A DNA stretch of 9,118 nucleotides from Nitrospira sp. (lineage in GTDB: Bacteria; Nitrospirota; Nitrospiria; Nitrospirales; Nitrospiraceae). Below the pieces are notes generated by a model that was not told where the DNA came from, searched no databases, and saw only the letters and a program-made list of their open reading frames with translations. The position numbers and the translations under genes are program-made. Each line of letters opens with the position of its first letter. Position 1 is the stretch's first letter. The DNA is taken from contig JACOEF010000247.1 in NCBI GenBank assembly GCA_024998705.1, forward strand, positions 1 to 9,118, in the 5' to 3' direction. Below are positions 1 through 5,401 of the stretch, piece by piece.

Positions 1-153
1 CCACGCTCGTGGCATCAACTCCAGCGCGTCATACCCGTCCAGCGACGACCTGACGAACCCCTTCTGATCGAATCGCGGGAAGACGGCGGCAATCATGCGC
101 CCGATGGCGCGCGGCACGTCGGCTCCGAAACTATTTTTGAGCGGCTCAGCCAT
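1..153 (-). CDS. DNA alkylation repair protein (AlkD-like, HEAT repeat), 5' part only
   Basis: The reading frame starts at the ATG read from base 153 and stays open to the window edge, giving 51 residues with no stop. The N-terminus begins MAEPLKNSFG and contains a 'P-F/FD--GF' stretch followed by 'LDGYDALELMPRAW'. This matches my memory of the N-terminus of bacterial DNA alkylation repair proteins of the AlkC/AlkD HEAT-repeat superfamily, which excise alkylated bases from DNA. The start is supported by a GGAGGG Shine-Dalgarno sequence (163-168) overlapping the end of the upstream SUI1 gene, 9 nt before the ATG. The two genes are 6 nt apart, so coupled translation is likely. The catalytic part lies outside the window, so the family call rests on the N-terminus alone. 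Confidence 0.65.
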   Translation of the reverse strand, partial: MAEPLKNSFGADVPRAIGRMIAAVFPRFDQKGFVRSSLDGYDALELMPRAW

Positions 154-159
154 GGGAAC

Positions 160-552
160 TCACCCTCCGGCGAACACAGGCCGGAATCCGGCGTTCTTCA
201 GAATGCGCGACACCTCCTCGCGCTGATCGCCTTGAATTTCGATCCGCCCTTCCTTCACCGTCCCCCCGACACCACAGGTCTTCTGCATCTCCCTGGCCAA
301 TTGTTCCTTCTCAGCCTGGCCGATGCCGGTAAATCCTGTCACGACCGTCACCGTCTTGCCACCCCGATGCGCCGTCTGCCGGATAATGTCCACACGCCCG
401 CGATTCTTCGCGTGGCTTGGCGAACCCGGAGTGGATTGGTCGGTCTTGTCTCGCGATTGAGTCGGCGGCAATTCAAGATTCTTCAACGCCGCAAACGGAC
501 TTTTCCACTGAACCGGCTCACCGTCGGTGGGGATGCGTTTCTTTTCCTTCAT
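160..552 (-). CDS. yciH: SUI1/YciH-family translation initiation factor
   Basis: This is a 130-residue protein. An N-terminal half of low complexity (rich in K, P, S, Q) leads into a C-terminal SUI1/eIF1 domain at about residues 54-130. The domain shows the basic 'RGGKTVTVVTGF' strand, a helix 'AEKEQLAREMQKTCG' and the diagnostic 'CGVGGTVKEGRIEIQGD' segment ending in 'GF-P'. In E. coli, YciH is the eIF1 homologue that acts on the ribosome to influence initiation fidelity. I chose the ATG at 552 because GGAG (562-565) lies 9 nt upstream. An in-frame GTG at 567 would add five residues but has no good ribosome binding site. The gene lies between yaeQ and a DNA alkylation repair gene on the same strand, probably in one transcript. 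Confidence 0.88.
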   Translation of the reverse strand: MKEKKRIPTDGEPVQWKSPFAALKNLELPPTQSRDKTDQSTPGSPSHAKNRGRVDIIRQTAHRGGKTVTVVTGFTGIGQAEKEQLAREMQKTCGVGGTVKEGRIEIQGDQREEVSRILKNAGFRPVFAGG

Positions 553-567
553 GCCGTCATGCTCCAC

Positions 568-630
568 AACTCGTTGTTCGTCTCTCGTATTTCGTCGTTC
601 GCAAGATACGTTTCACGATTCACGCTTCAT
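568..630. repeat. Degenerate 7-bp periodic repeat between yaeQ and yciH
   Basis: Read on the plus strand, nine consecutive 7-bp units run without gaps. Their consensus is NN(T/C)TCGT in the left half (for example tgttcgt, atttcgt) and NNTTCAC in the right half (gtttcac, gattcac). Eight of nine units carry TC at positions 4-5. The array fills the yaeQ-yciH spacer and overlaps the last codons and stop of yaeQ (613-630). It resembles the short tandemly repeated heptamers known from some bacterial intergenic regions. Any mobility or function is inference. Confidence 0.55.
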
Positions 631-1179
631 GGCGATTGAGGATTCCTGTAAGGTCGTCAACTCAATCTGCACGGCATTTGCCCCGTCACCGATCAACAAC
701 TGCCCATCCTGAATCGTGCAATGCAAGTCCATGTTGCGTTGCGCAAGCCCGGCCAATGCGCGGCTGCCCTCGGGCGGGAGGTTCATCACGGTAAGATTTT
801 TCAACCGACCAAGCCCAGCCAGATTTTCCTTCCACCACTGGTCCGCCGGACGACCACCATAGGTATAGACACAGACCTGCCTGGCGCGGCCGCAGGCCTG
901 GCGGAGCGCCTTGTCATACGGCAGACCCACCTCGATCCAGAGCTCGATGAGCCCCGTCAGATCCTTTTGCCAGAGCGCAGGTTCATCCTCAGTACTCAAC
1001 CCGCGGCCGAAGAGCAGCGCCTCATGCGCGTGCAGGACAAACGCCAGCAGACGCACCATCATCCGTTCGTCGGTTTCCGACGGATGCTGCGCGAGGGTCA
1101 CCGTATGGTCGTCGTAATAGTGGCGGTCCACATCGGCGATGTGAAGGACGGCTTTGAAAATCGTTGCATTCGGAGCCAT
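613..1179 (-). CDS. yaeQ: YaeQ family protein
   Basis: This is a 188-residue protein matching YaeQ (about 181 aa in E. coli) end to end. Conserved blocks include the start MAPNATIFKAVLHIADVDR, 'HPSETDERMMVRLLAF', 'RGLSTEDEPALWQKDL', 'IELWIEVGLP', 'VYTYGG-----WW' and 'LHCTIQDGQLLIGD'. Structural work places YaeQ in the PD-(D/E)XK nuclease superfamily as a compact divergent member. Its physiological role is unclear, so no reaction is claimed. An AAGGA lies 12 nt upstream of the ATG, a little far but usable. The last residues (SSIAMKRES) extend past the usual end and are encoded partly by the heptamer repeat, which also provides the stop codon. It sits in a minus-strand run with VF530 81 nt upstream and yciH 60 nt downstream. 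Confidence 0.9.
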   Translation of the reverse strand: MAPNATIFKAVLHIADVDRHYYDDHTVTLAQHPSETDERMMVRLLAFVLHAHEALLFGRGLSTEDEPALWQKDLTGLIELWIEVGLPYDKALRQACGRARQVCVYTYGGRPADQWWKENLAGLGRLKNLTVMNLPPEGSRALAGLAQRNMDLHCTIQDGQLLIGDGANAVQIELTTLQESSIAMKRES

Positions 1180-1260
1180 GTGGATGTGATGTCCTTGTTC
1201 GGGGGGCGTTCGGATTAAAGAAACCAGGCTCCGCAGCCACGGGAAGCGGACCGCTCAAGG

Positions 1261-1491
1261 TCAGGGCAACTCCGCGATATACATCCCCTCCACCCGCTCG
1301 CGCGCCCACGGCGTCTTGCGTAGAAACGTGAGACTCGATTTGACGCTTGGATTGTTGAGGAAACAACGCACCGGCAGACGACGGCCGAGCTCCGCCCACC
1401 CATGCCGTTCGACCAGGGTCGTCACAATGGTCTCCAGCGTGATGCCGTGCAATGGATCGCGGGGATGGGAGGTAGAGGATGGCTGAGTCAT
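1261..1491 (-). CDS. VF530 (DUF2132) family DNA-binding protein
   Basis: This 76-residue protein carries the full VF530/DUF2132 signature: 'DPLHGITLETIVTTLVERHGW', then 'AELGRRLPVRCF', then 'NNPSVKSSLTFLRKTPWARE' and 'VEGMYI'. The NMR structure of the Vibrio fischeri member is a small four-helix fold resembling nucleic-acid-binding domains such as the C-terminal part of RecA. The cellular function is unknown. Length and domain are complete. No convincing Shine-Dalgarno sequence precedes the ATG. The bases just upstream (1492-1502) form a short GCAGT-T-ACTGC palindrome. A truncated relative, about 84% identical in protein over the shared part, lies at 2159-2320 on the other side of the toxin-antitoxin pair. 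Confidence 0.9.
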   Translation of the reverse strand: MTQPSSTSHPRDPLHGITLETIVTTLVERHGWAELGRRLPVRCFLNNPSVKSSLTFLRKTPWARERVEGMYIAELP

Positions 1492-1587
1492 GCAGTTACT
1501 GCGAAGACTGGGCAGACTTTACAACTCGACTCATTAATGGGCGCCCGTTCGCCTGTACGTTCCCCATTAGCCACCAATTTCCCATGG

Positions 1588-1884
1588 CTAGCGACGGACG
1601 AGGCCCAACAGATCTCGTGATCCATGCACAACTCGGAGGATAAAGACCATATCTTCCTGCAATAGATAGACAATACGATATCCTCTGAAGATCAATTCCC
1701 GAAGATCGGGGCGATTGAACTCTGGCACCATTCGACCGATGTGGGGAGTCTTGAGCAATGCGCCGACGGATTCAACGACGCGATCCACGAAGTTAATCGC
1801 ATGCAAGACGGAATCGCGGGCGATAAAATCTTCAATGTCCTGAAGATCCTGTCCGGCACTCAGCGACCAGCTGACTTGCGCCAT
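1588..1884 (-). CDS. Type II toxin, RelE/ParE family
   Basis: This is a 98-residue protein with the layout of the ParE branch of the RelE/ParE superfamily. An N-terminal strand 'VSWSLSAGQDLQDIEDFIA' leads into a helix pair with 'DSVLHAINFVDRVVESV'. The core follows as 'LLKTPHIGRMVPEFNRPDLRELIFRGYRIVY', and the protein ends on the strand 'VFILRVVHGSRDL'. ParE-type toxins poison DNA gyrase, whereas RelE types cleave mRNA on the ribosome. The sequence alone does not settle which applies here. The start codon lies inside the 3' end of the antitoxin gene (25-nt overlap), typical of an antitoxin-first operon. A GGAAAG upstream of the ATG is a plausible ribosome binding site. Confidence 0.85.
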   Translation of the reverse strand: MAQVSWSLSAGQDLQDIEDFIARDSVLHAINFVDRVVESVGALLKTPHIGRMVPEFNRPDLRELIFRGYRIVYLLQEDMVFILRVVHGSRDLLGLVRR

Positions 1885-2057
1885 CGAGCGATTCTTTCCT
1901 TCAATTCCTGCTGGGTGAGGACCCGTCCTTCCGTAACATCCTGAAGCCCCTTCTCAACCTGTTGCTTAAAAAACAGTTCCTCCAGAATGACTGCGGTGGT
2001 CACATCATCAGGCAGCTGCTTGATCATTTCCAATGCTTCAGCTTTGGCTCTTGGCAT
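1860..2057 (-). CDS. Type II antitoxin partner of the ParE-like toxin
   Basis: This is a 65-residue, mostly helical protein: 'EMIKQLPDDVTTAVILEELFFKQQVEKGLQDVTEGRVLTQQELKERIARW'. The 'LPDD-T---I-EEL-F-Q-VE-GL----GRV-T-EE-K--I--W' pattern is common in short proteins encoded directly before ParE-like toxins. It is not a classic ribbon-helix-helix ParD. By analogy it binds and neutralises the toxin and may repress the operon. The start is well supported by AGGAG (2064-2068) 6 nt before the ATG. Its stop overlaps the toxin start region by 25 nt. No clear promoter hexamers or operator palindrome were recognised in the 100 nt upstream. Confidence 0.78.
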   Translation of the reverse strand: MPRAKAEALEMIKQLPDDVTTAVILEELFFKQQVEKGLQDVTEGRVLTQQELKERIARWRKSAGR

Positions 2058-2158
2058 GAGGGGCTCCTCTCCTCGTGATTCTGCCGATTAGGCTATGCCC
2101 GGATCCCACAAAAAGCAAGTCTGTCTTGGACCCGGCGTCTCATGCGCGCAGACACGTT

Positions 2159-2320
2159 TCAGAAAAATGGGAGGCTGGACTTCACGCTCGGATTACTCAG
2201 TGAACAGCGCACAGGGAGGCGACGGCAGAGCTCAGCCCACCCGTGCCGTTCAATCAGAGTGGGCACGATGGTCTCAAGCATAATGCCGTGCAGAGGATCG
2301 CGGGGATGGGAGGTGGTCAT
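2159..2320 (-). pseudogene. Truncated, frameshifted VF530 (DUF2132) copy
   Basis: The ATG at 2320 opens a 53-residue frame, MTTSHPRDPLHGIMLETIVP and onward, ending at a TGA (2159-2161). About 43 of 51 alignable residues match the intact VF530 protein at 1261-1491. It stops within the 'KSSL-FL' block and so lacks the final helix with the RKTPWARE motif. Just past the stop, the next frame reads FLKRVCAHE, similar to FLRKTPWARE, so an extra T in the run at 2162-2166 probably caused the stop, followed by decay. No later VF530 C-terminus remains. A functional 53-residue product cannot be excluded but is unlikely, because the family's fold needs the missing helix. Confidence 0.8.
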
Positions 2321-2509
2321 GATGTGATGGTGTATAACATGGAGGATGAAAATAGCACGAAGGGGCTAGCCGCTGAAGCTCCGAAACAACCAACCAACTG
2401 CGAACGATATCCGACCTGGGAGAATCATTCGCTCCCAAAATCGATGATGGCCAGTTGCGAACTCCCAGGAGTCAGCTCTACTTGTGTCCGAGGCACGTCC
2501 CTCACAAAA

Positions 2510-3259
2510 CTATGGATGCTGCCCAATCTCCACAATGGAACTTGTTAATGCATAGAGCCATGGCAAGACACTCATAATCTTGTCAGATTTTTCCAGGTTG
2601 CATTTGGCGCACAGGATTCGAACGTTCTGCGCAGAAAGACTACTTCCGCCCTTTGAATAGGGGATGTCGTGATCGTAATGGAGATTCTTTTGGACACCAC
2701 ATTGGACACACTTACCTTGATCTCGTTTCCAGACTTCAACTTTCACATGGGTCGGAATCAGCCGTTTGGGTGGAAGTTCCATGGTTCGGCCAAAAGATTT
2801 CTTTTCGACAGGCTTGAGGAAGAACTGGAACACTTTTCTCTTTTCCCCCCGCAACGTAAAGTGCGCGTCGAACAGCTCAAAGAATCCCTTGTAGCACCAT
2901 ACCCCGACGGCAATTTTTTCGTATACTTTCACCAGCTCAGCCTCTCCTCTTAGCCCGCGCTGAAAATCCATGGCTGCGTTAAAGAATCGACCATTTTCCG
3001 TCCAAGTCCCCTTTGGTGTTGTGATCGGTTGATCAACCTCCTTGGGATTAGGACAATCTTTTGTGCGTGGCTGATCATGGCCCTCATACACAAGTATTCC
3101 TGTAGCTTCATCAACCACATCTCGATACGGTGCATTCGCGCGTTGAGACATGAGTAAGATGGAATAGTTCTTTCCCGCTCCAAAATTCATTCCCTTCTGA
3201 AGCATCAATTTCTCAGCGCCAACCAGTTCTCCATAACTAATGATGTCATCGACATTCAT
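2510..3259 (-). CDS. HNH endonuclease with N-terminal SRA/YDG-like domain (type IV-like restriction)
   Basis: This is a 249-residue protein. Residues 170-230 form an HNH nuclease module. A first zinc pair is C184-x2-C187, then 'LHYDHDIPYSKGG' carries the general-base region (D196, H197). 'NVRILC' supplies N212, and C217-x2-C220-N221 closes the zinc site. Residues 20-150 contain 'KGMNFGAGKNYSILLMSQRANAPYRD', '-GILVYEGHD-P', 'KEVDQP-TTPKGTWTENGRFF-AA' and 'VKVYEKI--GVWCYKGFFEL-DA'. This arrangement recalls SRA/YDG-like modified-base readers fused to HNH nucleases. I infer cleavage of modified foreign DNA. The gene is more AT-rich than its neighbours, which suggests horizontal acquisition. No strong ribosome binding site precedes the ATG, and Met19 or Met24 are alternative starts. 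No methyltransferase partner is nearby, as expected for a type IV enzyme. Confidence 0.8.
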   Translation of the reverse strand: MNVDDIISYGELVGAEKLMLQKGMNFGAGKNYSILLMSQRANAPYRDVVDEATGILVYEGHDQPRTKDCPNPKEVDQPITTPKGTWTENGRFFNAAMDFQRGLRGEAELVKVYEKIAVGVWCYKGFFELFDAHFTLRGEKRKVFQFFLKPVEKKSFGRTMELPPKRLIPTHVKVEVWKRDQGKCVQCGVQKNLHYDHDIPYSKGGSSLSAQNVRILCAKCNLEKSDKIMSVLPWLYALTSSIVEIGQHP

Positions 3260-3560
3260 GTGGGCCCCACGAAAATGCCATCAGGCTGCAGACTCTACTT
3301 ACTCAGCAATATGCGTAGCGAGATTATATGCCAAGCTACGCCCCTGGCTCCATCGGATTGCCACCTGTGCATAGGCCATGAGTCCACAGCGAGAATCACA
3401 AAACAATATGTTTGGCGTCCCGCCATAGTGCCCGCGCGGCACATTGGCATTGACCCAACCAAGTCGACCATGTGCGTACGTCTCTCATCCCTGTGCAGTG
3501 AATGGTACACAGTCACGGTGATTCGCGGTACAGTGTCCTTCTCTAGGTACCTGATACCCC
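3260..3560. other. Divergent intergenic region between the HNH gene and yihY
   Basis: The HNH gene leaves to the left and yihY to the right, so promoters for both should lie in this 301-nt gap. No convincing TTGACA/TATAAT pair was found for yihY. On the minus strand, 3302-3484 is open for 61 codons and encodes a protein-like string ending in 'LAYNLATHIAE'. It has internal 'NILFCDSRCG' and 'VAIRWSQGRS', but no good start codon follows the preceding stop (3485-3487). I do not recognise a family. It may be a gene remnant or chance. Confidence 0.4.
3313..3341 (-). promoter_or_regulatory. Candidate -10 box of the HNH gene inside an inverted repeat
   Basis: On the minus strand a perfect TATAAT (3323-3328) lies about 65 nt before the HNH start codon. 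It is flanked by a perfect 7-bp inverted repeat, GCGTAGC at 3313-3319 and GCTACGC at 3335-3341. The repeat is centred on the hexamer, as expected for a repressor operator over a promoter. No recognisable -35 box lies at the right distance. The same bases fall in the unexplained open frame 3302-3484, so the arrangement could be coincidental. Confidence 0.3.
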
Positions 3561-4892
3561 ATGACGAAACTGGCTCACATCTCACAGTTCTTCAAGCAGG
3601 ACCTGTGGACCATCGATCCTGCGTCTGTGCCCACTCTCCAGCGCATCGGCATTCATGCCTTACGGCTGGCGATCGCCGTGGCACTGGAGTTTCGCCATCG
3701 ACTGCTTGATGCCCGAGCCGCCGGATTGGTGTACACCACGCTCCTCTCCTTGGTTCCCTTTCTCGCCGTCATGTTTTCGGTCTTAAAAGCCTTCGGAGTC
3801 CATCAGCAGATTGAACCGGTCCTGGCCCAGGCGCTGGAACCACTCGGCCCGAACGGCCAGGAAATCACGCGCACGATCATCGGCTTTGTGGACAACCTCA
3901 AGATTGGCGTATTGGGCATCGTCGGCATCGCGGGGCTGTTCTACACGACCTATTCGCTCATCGACAAAATCGAGGAGGCGCTCAATGCCATTTGGCTGGT
4001 ACGGGAAGGACGATCGTGGGGACGGAAGTTTGCCGATTATTTGAGCGCCGTGTTGGTCGGTCCGTTGCTGGTCGTCACCGCGTTCGGCCTGCTCGCCTCC
4101 GTTCACAGTACGACCCTCGTACAGCGGGTGTTGGACATCCAACCATTCGGGTACCTGATGCTCCTGGCCGGCCAATTGTTACCCTTCGTTATTTTGAGCG
4201 GACTCTTCACCTTTCTTTATAAGTTCATCCCCCACACACACGTGCGCTTCGACTCCGCGCTGGTCGGCGGGATCACCGCGGCGGTCATCTGGGGCATTGC
4301 GGGAGAAGTTTTCGCGATGTTCGTGGCTCAGTCGGCCCAATACAGCGCCATCTATTCCGGCTTTGCCGTGCTGGTTCTGTTTTTGCTGTGGCTCTACGTG
4401 GGATGGCTGATCGTGCTCATCGGCGCACAATTCTCGTTTTTCCATCAATATCCCGCCGCCTATGTGTCGCGTTTGCTCTGGCAGCAAGGCACCCAGGCAT
4501 TTCGAGAGCGGTTGGCTCTGAGCCTGCTGGTAGTCCTGACTCGACGGTATCTGAAGGGCGAGGGGCCGATGCCTGCAGGCAACCTGGCCGTCGAGTTGCA
4601 CCTTCCCGTCTCCCTCGTGACGGAGCAGGTTCGACATCTGGTGGACACTGAACTGCTCGGTCTCATGGCCAAGCCTGAAGGTATCAGTCTCACCAAGCCG
4701 CCTGAGTTGATTTCCATCACAGAGGTTTTGGATGCCATCCACAAAGGACGTGCCGCCGATGCGACGATCTCGCTGGGTACGGACGACGGCATCCATGAGA
4801 TGCTCTGTCGCCGCGATACGGCCATCGAACAGGCACTCGCCGGCCAAACCTTGCGCTCCCTTGTCGAGATCCCCCTCTCTCGCAAAACGTGA
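3561..4892 (+). CDS. yihY: YihY/BrkB-family inner membrane protein
   Basis: This is a 443-residue protein. The YihY/BrkB (formerly 'ribonuclease BN', UPF0761) core spans about residues 40-295 with six hydrophobic segments, near 54-78, 115-137, 158-181, 199-222, 233-257 and 265-293. Family hallmarks are 'RAAGLVYTTLLSLVPFLAVMFSVLKAFG', 'IEEALNAIWLVREGRSWGRKFADYL', 'FLYKFIPHTHVRFDSALVGG' and 'QYSAIYSGFAVLVLFLLWLYVGWLIVLIGAQ'. Proteins of this family were once thought to be tRNA-processing RNases, and that role was reassigned to other proteins. The true function is unknown. Residues 305-443 are a soluble extension with a winged-helix-like arrangement (MPAGNLAVELHLPVSLVTEQVRHLVD). This makes the protein much longer than the roughly 290-residue E. 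coli YihY. The ATG has only a weak AGG upstream. Confidence 0.9.
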   Translation: MTKLAHISQFFKQDLWTIDPASVPTLQRIGIHALRLAIAVALEFRHRLLDARAAGLVYTTLLSLVPFLAVMFSVLKAFGVHQQIEPVLAQALEPLGPNGQEITRTIIGFVDNLKIGVLGIVGIAGLFYTTYSLIDKIEEALNAIWLVREGRSWGRKFADYLSAVLVGPLLVVTAFGLLASVHSTTLVQRVLDIQPFGYLMLLAGQLLPFVILSGLFTFLYKFIPHTHVRFDSALVGGITAAVIWGIAGEVFAMFVAQSAQYSAIYSGFAVLVLFLLWLYVGWLIVLIGAQFSFFHQYPAAYVSRLLWQQGTQAFRERLALSLLVVLTRRYLKGEGPMPAGNLAVELHLPVSLVTEQVRHLVDTELLGLMAKPEGISLTKPPELISITEVLDAIHKGRAADATISLGTDDGIHEMLCRRDTAIEQALAGQTLRSLVEIPLSRKT

Positions 4893-5019
4893 CCGGTACC
4901 CCATTGGGCCTCCCTCACCCACTTCTCTTGGCAGCGCACCCTGGGTGATCCGGACTGTGTACGTCTTACAAGTACAGCTATATCGTGCCCGTCGTCCGAA
5001 ATCCCCCCTTATCCCTCGT

Positions 5020-5056
5020 CATCCCTCATCTCAGGGATGGGGCTGGTTAATCTCAC
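5020..5056. repeat. Hairpin plus degenerate copy of the left arm of the 99-bp palindrome
   Basis: CATCCCT (5020-5026) and AGGGATG (5033-5039) form a perfect 7-bp stem with a 6-nt loop. From 5033 the sequence AGGGATGGGGCTGGTTAATC resembles the start of the left arm of the element at 5183 (AGGGATGGGAGCTGGGTGATC). The match includes small indels and fades afterwards. I read it as a decayed relative of that repeat. A terminator role for yihY is less likely because no T-run follows. Confidence 0.4.
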
Positions 5057-5182
5057 GATCCGCTCATCCTCTACTCCAACTTCGTCTACAAAGGGATGCG
5101 GAGGGAGCCTTCACTGCACGCATGGGACGAGCACATTCCGATCCTGCGCGTTCCCCATCTTCTCAGTTTCCAACTCTCCCTA

Positions 5183-5281
5183 GGGATGGGAGCTGGGTGA
5201 TCTCCTACTGCGCGCCGTCCAACGAGGGCCTTCCCAGGCCGCGCGTTGCGCGAGCACAGGAGATCACCTAGCCCCCATCCC
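5183..5281. repeat. 99-bp imperfect palindromic element
   Basis: Two 24-bp arms (5183-5206 and 5258-5281) are inverted copies with two mismatches, and their inner 11 bp, GGTGATCTCCT / AGGAGATCACC, match perfectly. Inside, the stem continues as nested shorter pairings. CAACG (5220-5224) pairs with CGTTG (5243-5247), and the tip is GGCCT-TCCC-AGGCC (5227-5240). The whole unit could fold into one long hairpin in DNA or RNA. The size and nested symmetry suggest a REP/MITE-like non-coding element rather than a terminator, since no T-run follows. It ends 120 nt before the prfC start. Confidence 0.65.
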
Positions 5282-5401
5282 GCCTCCCCTCCTTGCCCCC
5301 ACCCCGCTCCGACTGATAAAAGGAAGCGGTACCATCCAGCGACGCCAGGCGGTGCCTTATCCCTGTCCCGCTGCAGCCTCCTAACCACGACGAGAAAAAC
5401 C

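Larger units (their letters stand above)
4893..5401. other. Intergenic region between yihY and prfC
   Basis: This 509-nt gap holds no gene that I can support. Open frames across it are compositional shadows rich in P, R and S. It contains a CATCCCT/AGGGATG hairpin (5020-5039), a 99-bp imperfect palindrome (5183-5281) and a pyrimidine-rich stretch just before prfC. No hairpin followed by a T-run, as in an intrinsic terminator for yihY, was found. Confidence 0.6.

Noticed and set aside
721..1218. A 165-codon plus-strand open frame opposite yaeQ
   Set aside because: It is the antisense shadow of a well-conserved gene, and its translation has no recognisable domain.
1492..1502. GCAGT-T-ACTGC palindrome next to the VF530 start, loosely like the CAGTATTACTG core at 7089
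   Set aside because: Five-base arms are expected by chance, and the core differs in length, so a shared regulator is not supported.
2417..2437. TGGGAG/CTCCCA hairpin downstream of the HNH gene as an intrinsic terminator
   Set aside because: The stem is only 6 bp with a 9-nt loop, and in the minus-strand direction no T-run follows it.
3260..3270. GTGGG-C-CCCAC palindrome directly before the HNH start codon
   Set aside because: It is too short to distinguish from chance, and nothing else supports an operator there.
4179..4922. A 247-codon minus-strand open frame opposite yihY
   Set aside because: The composition is antisense-like, and the plus strand clearly encodes the membrane protein.
4732..5271. 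A plus-strand open frame from the end of yihY through the intergenic gap
   Set aside because: It begins inside yihY in another frame, is dominated by P, R and S, and crosses the palindromic element. No coding evidence.
5246..5401. A 52-codon N-terminal extension of prfC
   Set aside because: It is proline-rich, begins inside the palindrome and is unlike RF3. Family homology starts just after the ATG at 5402.
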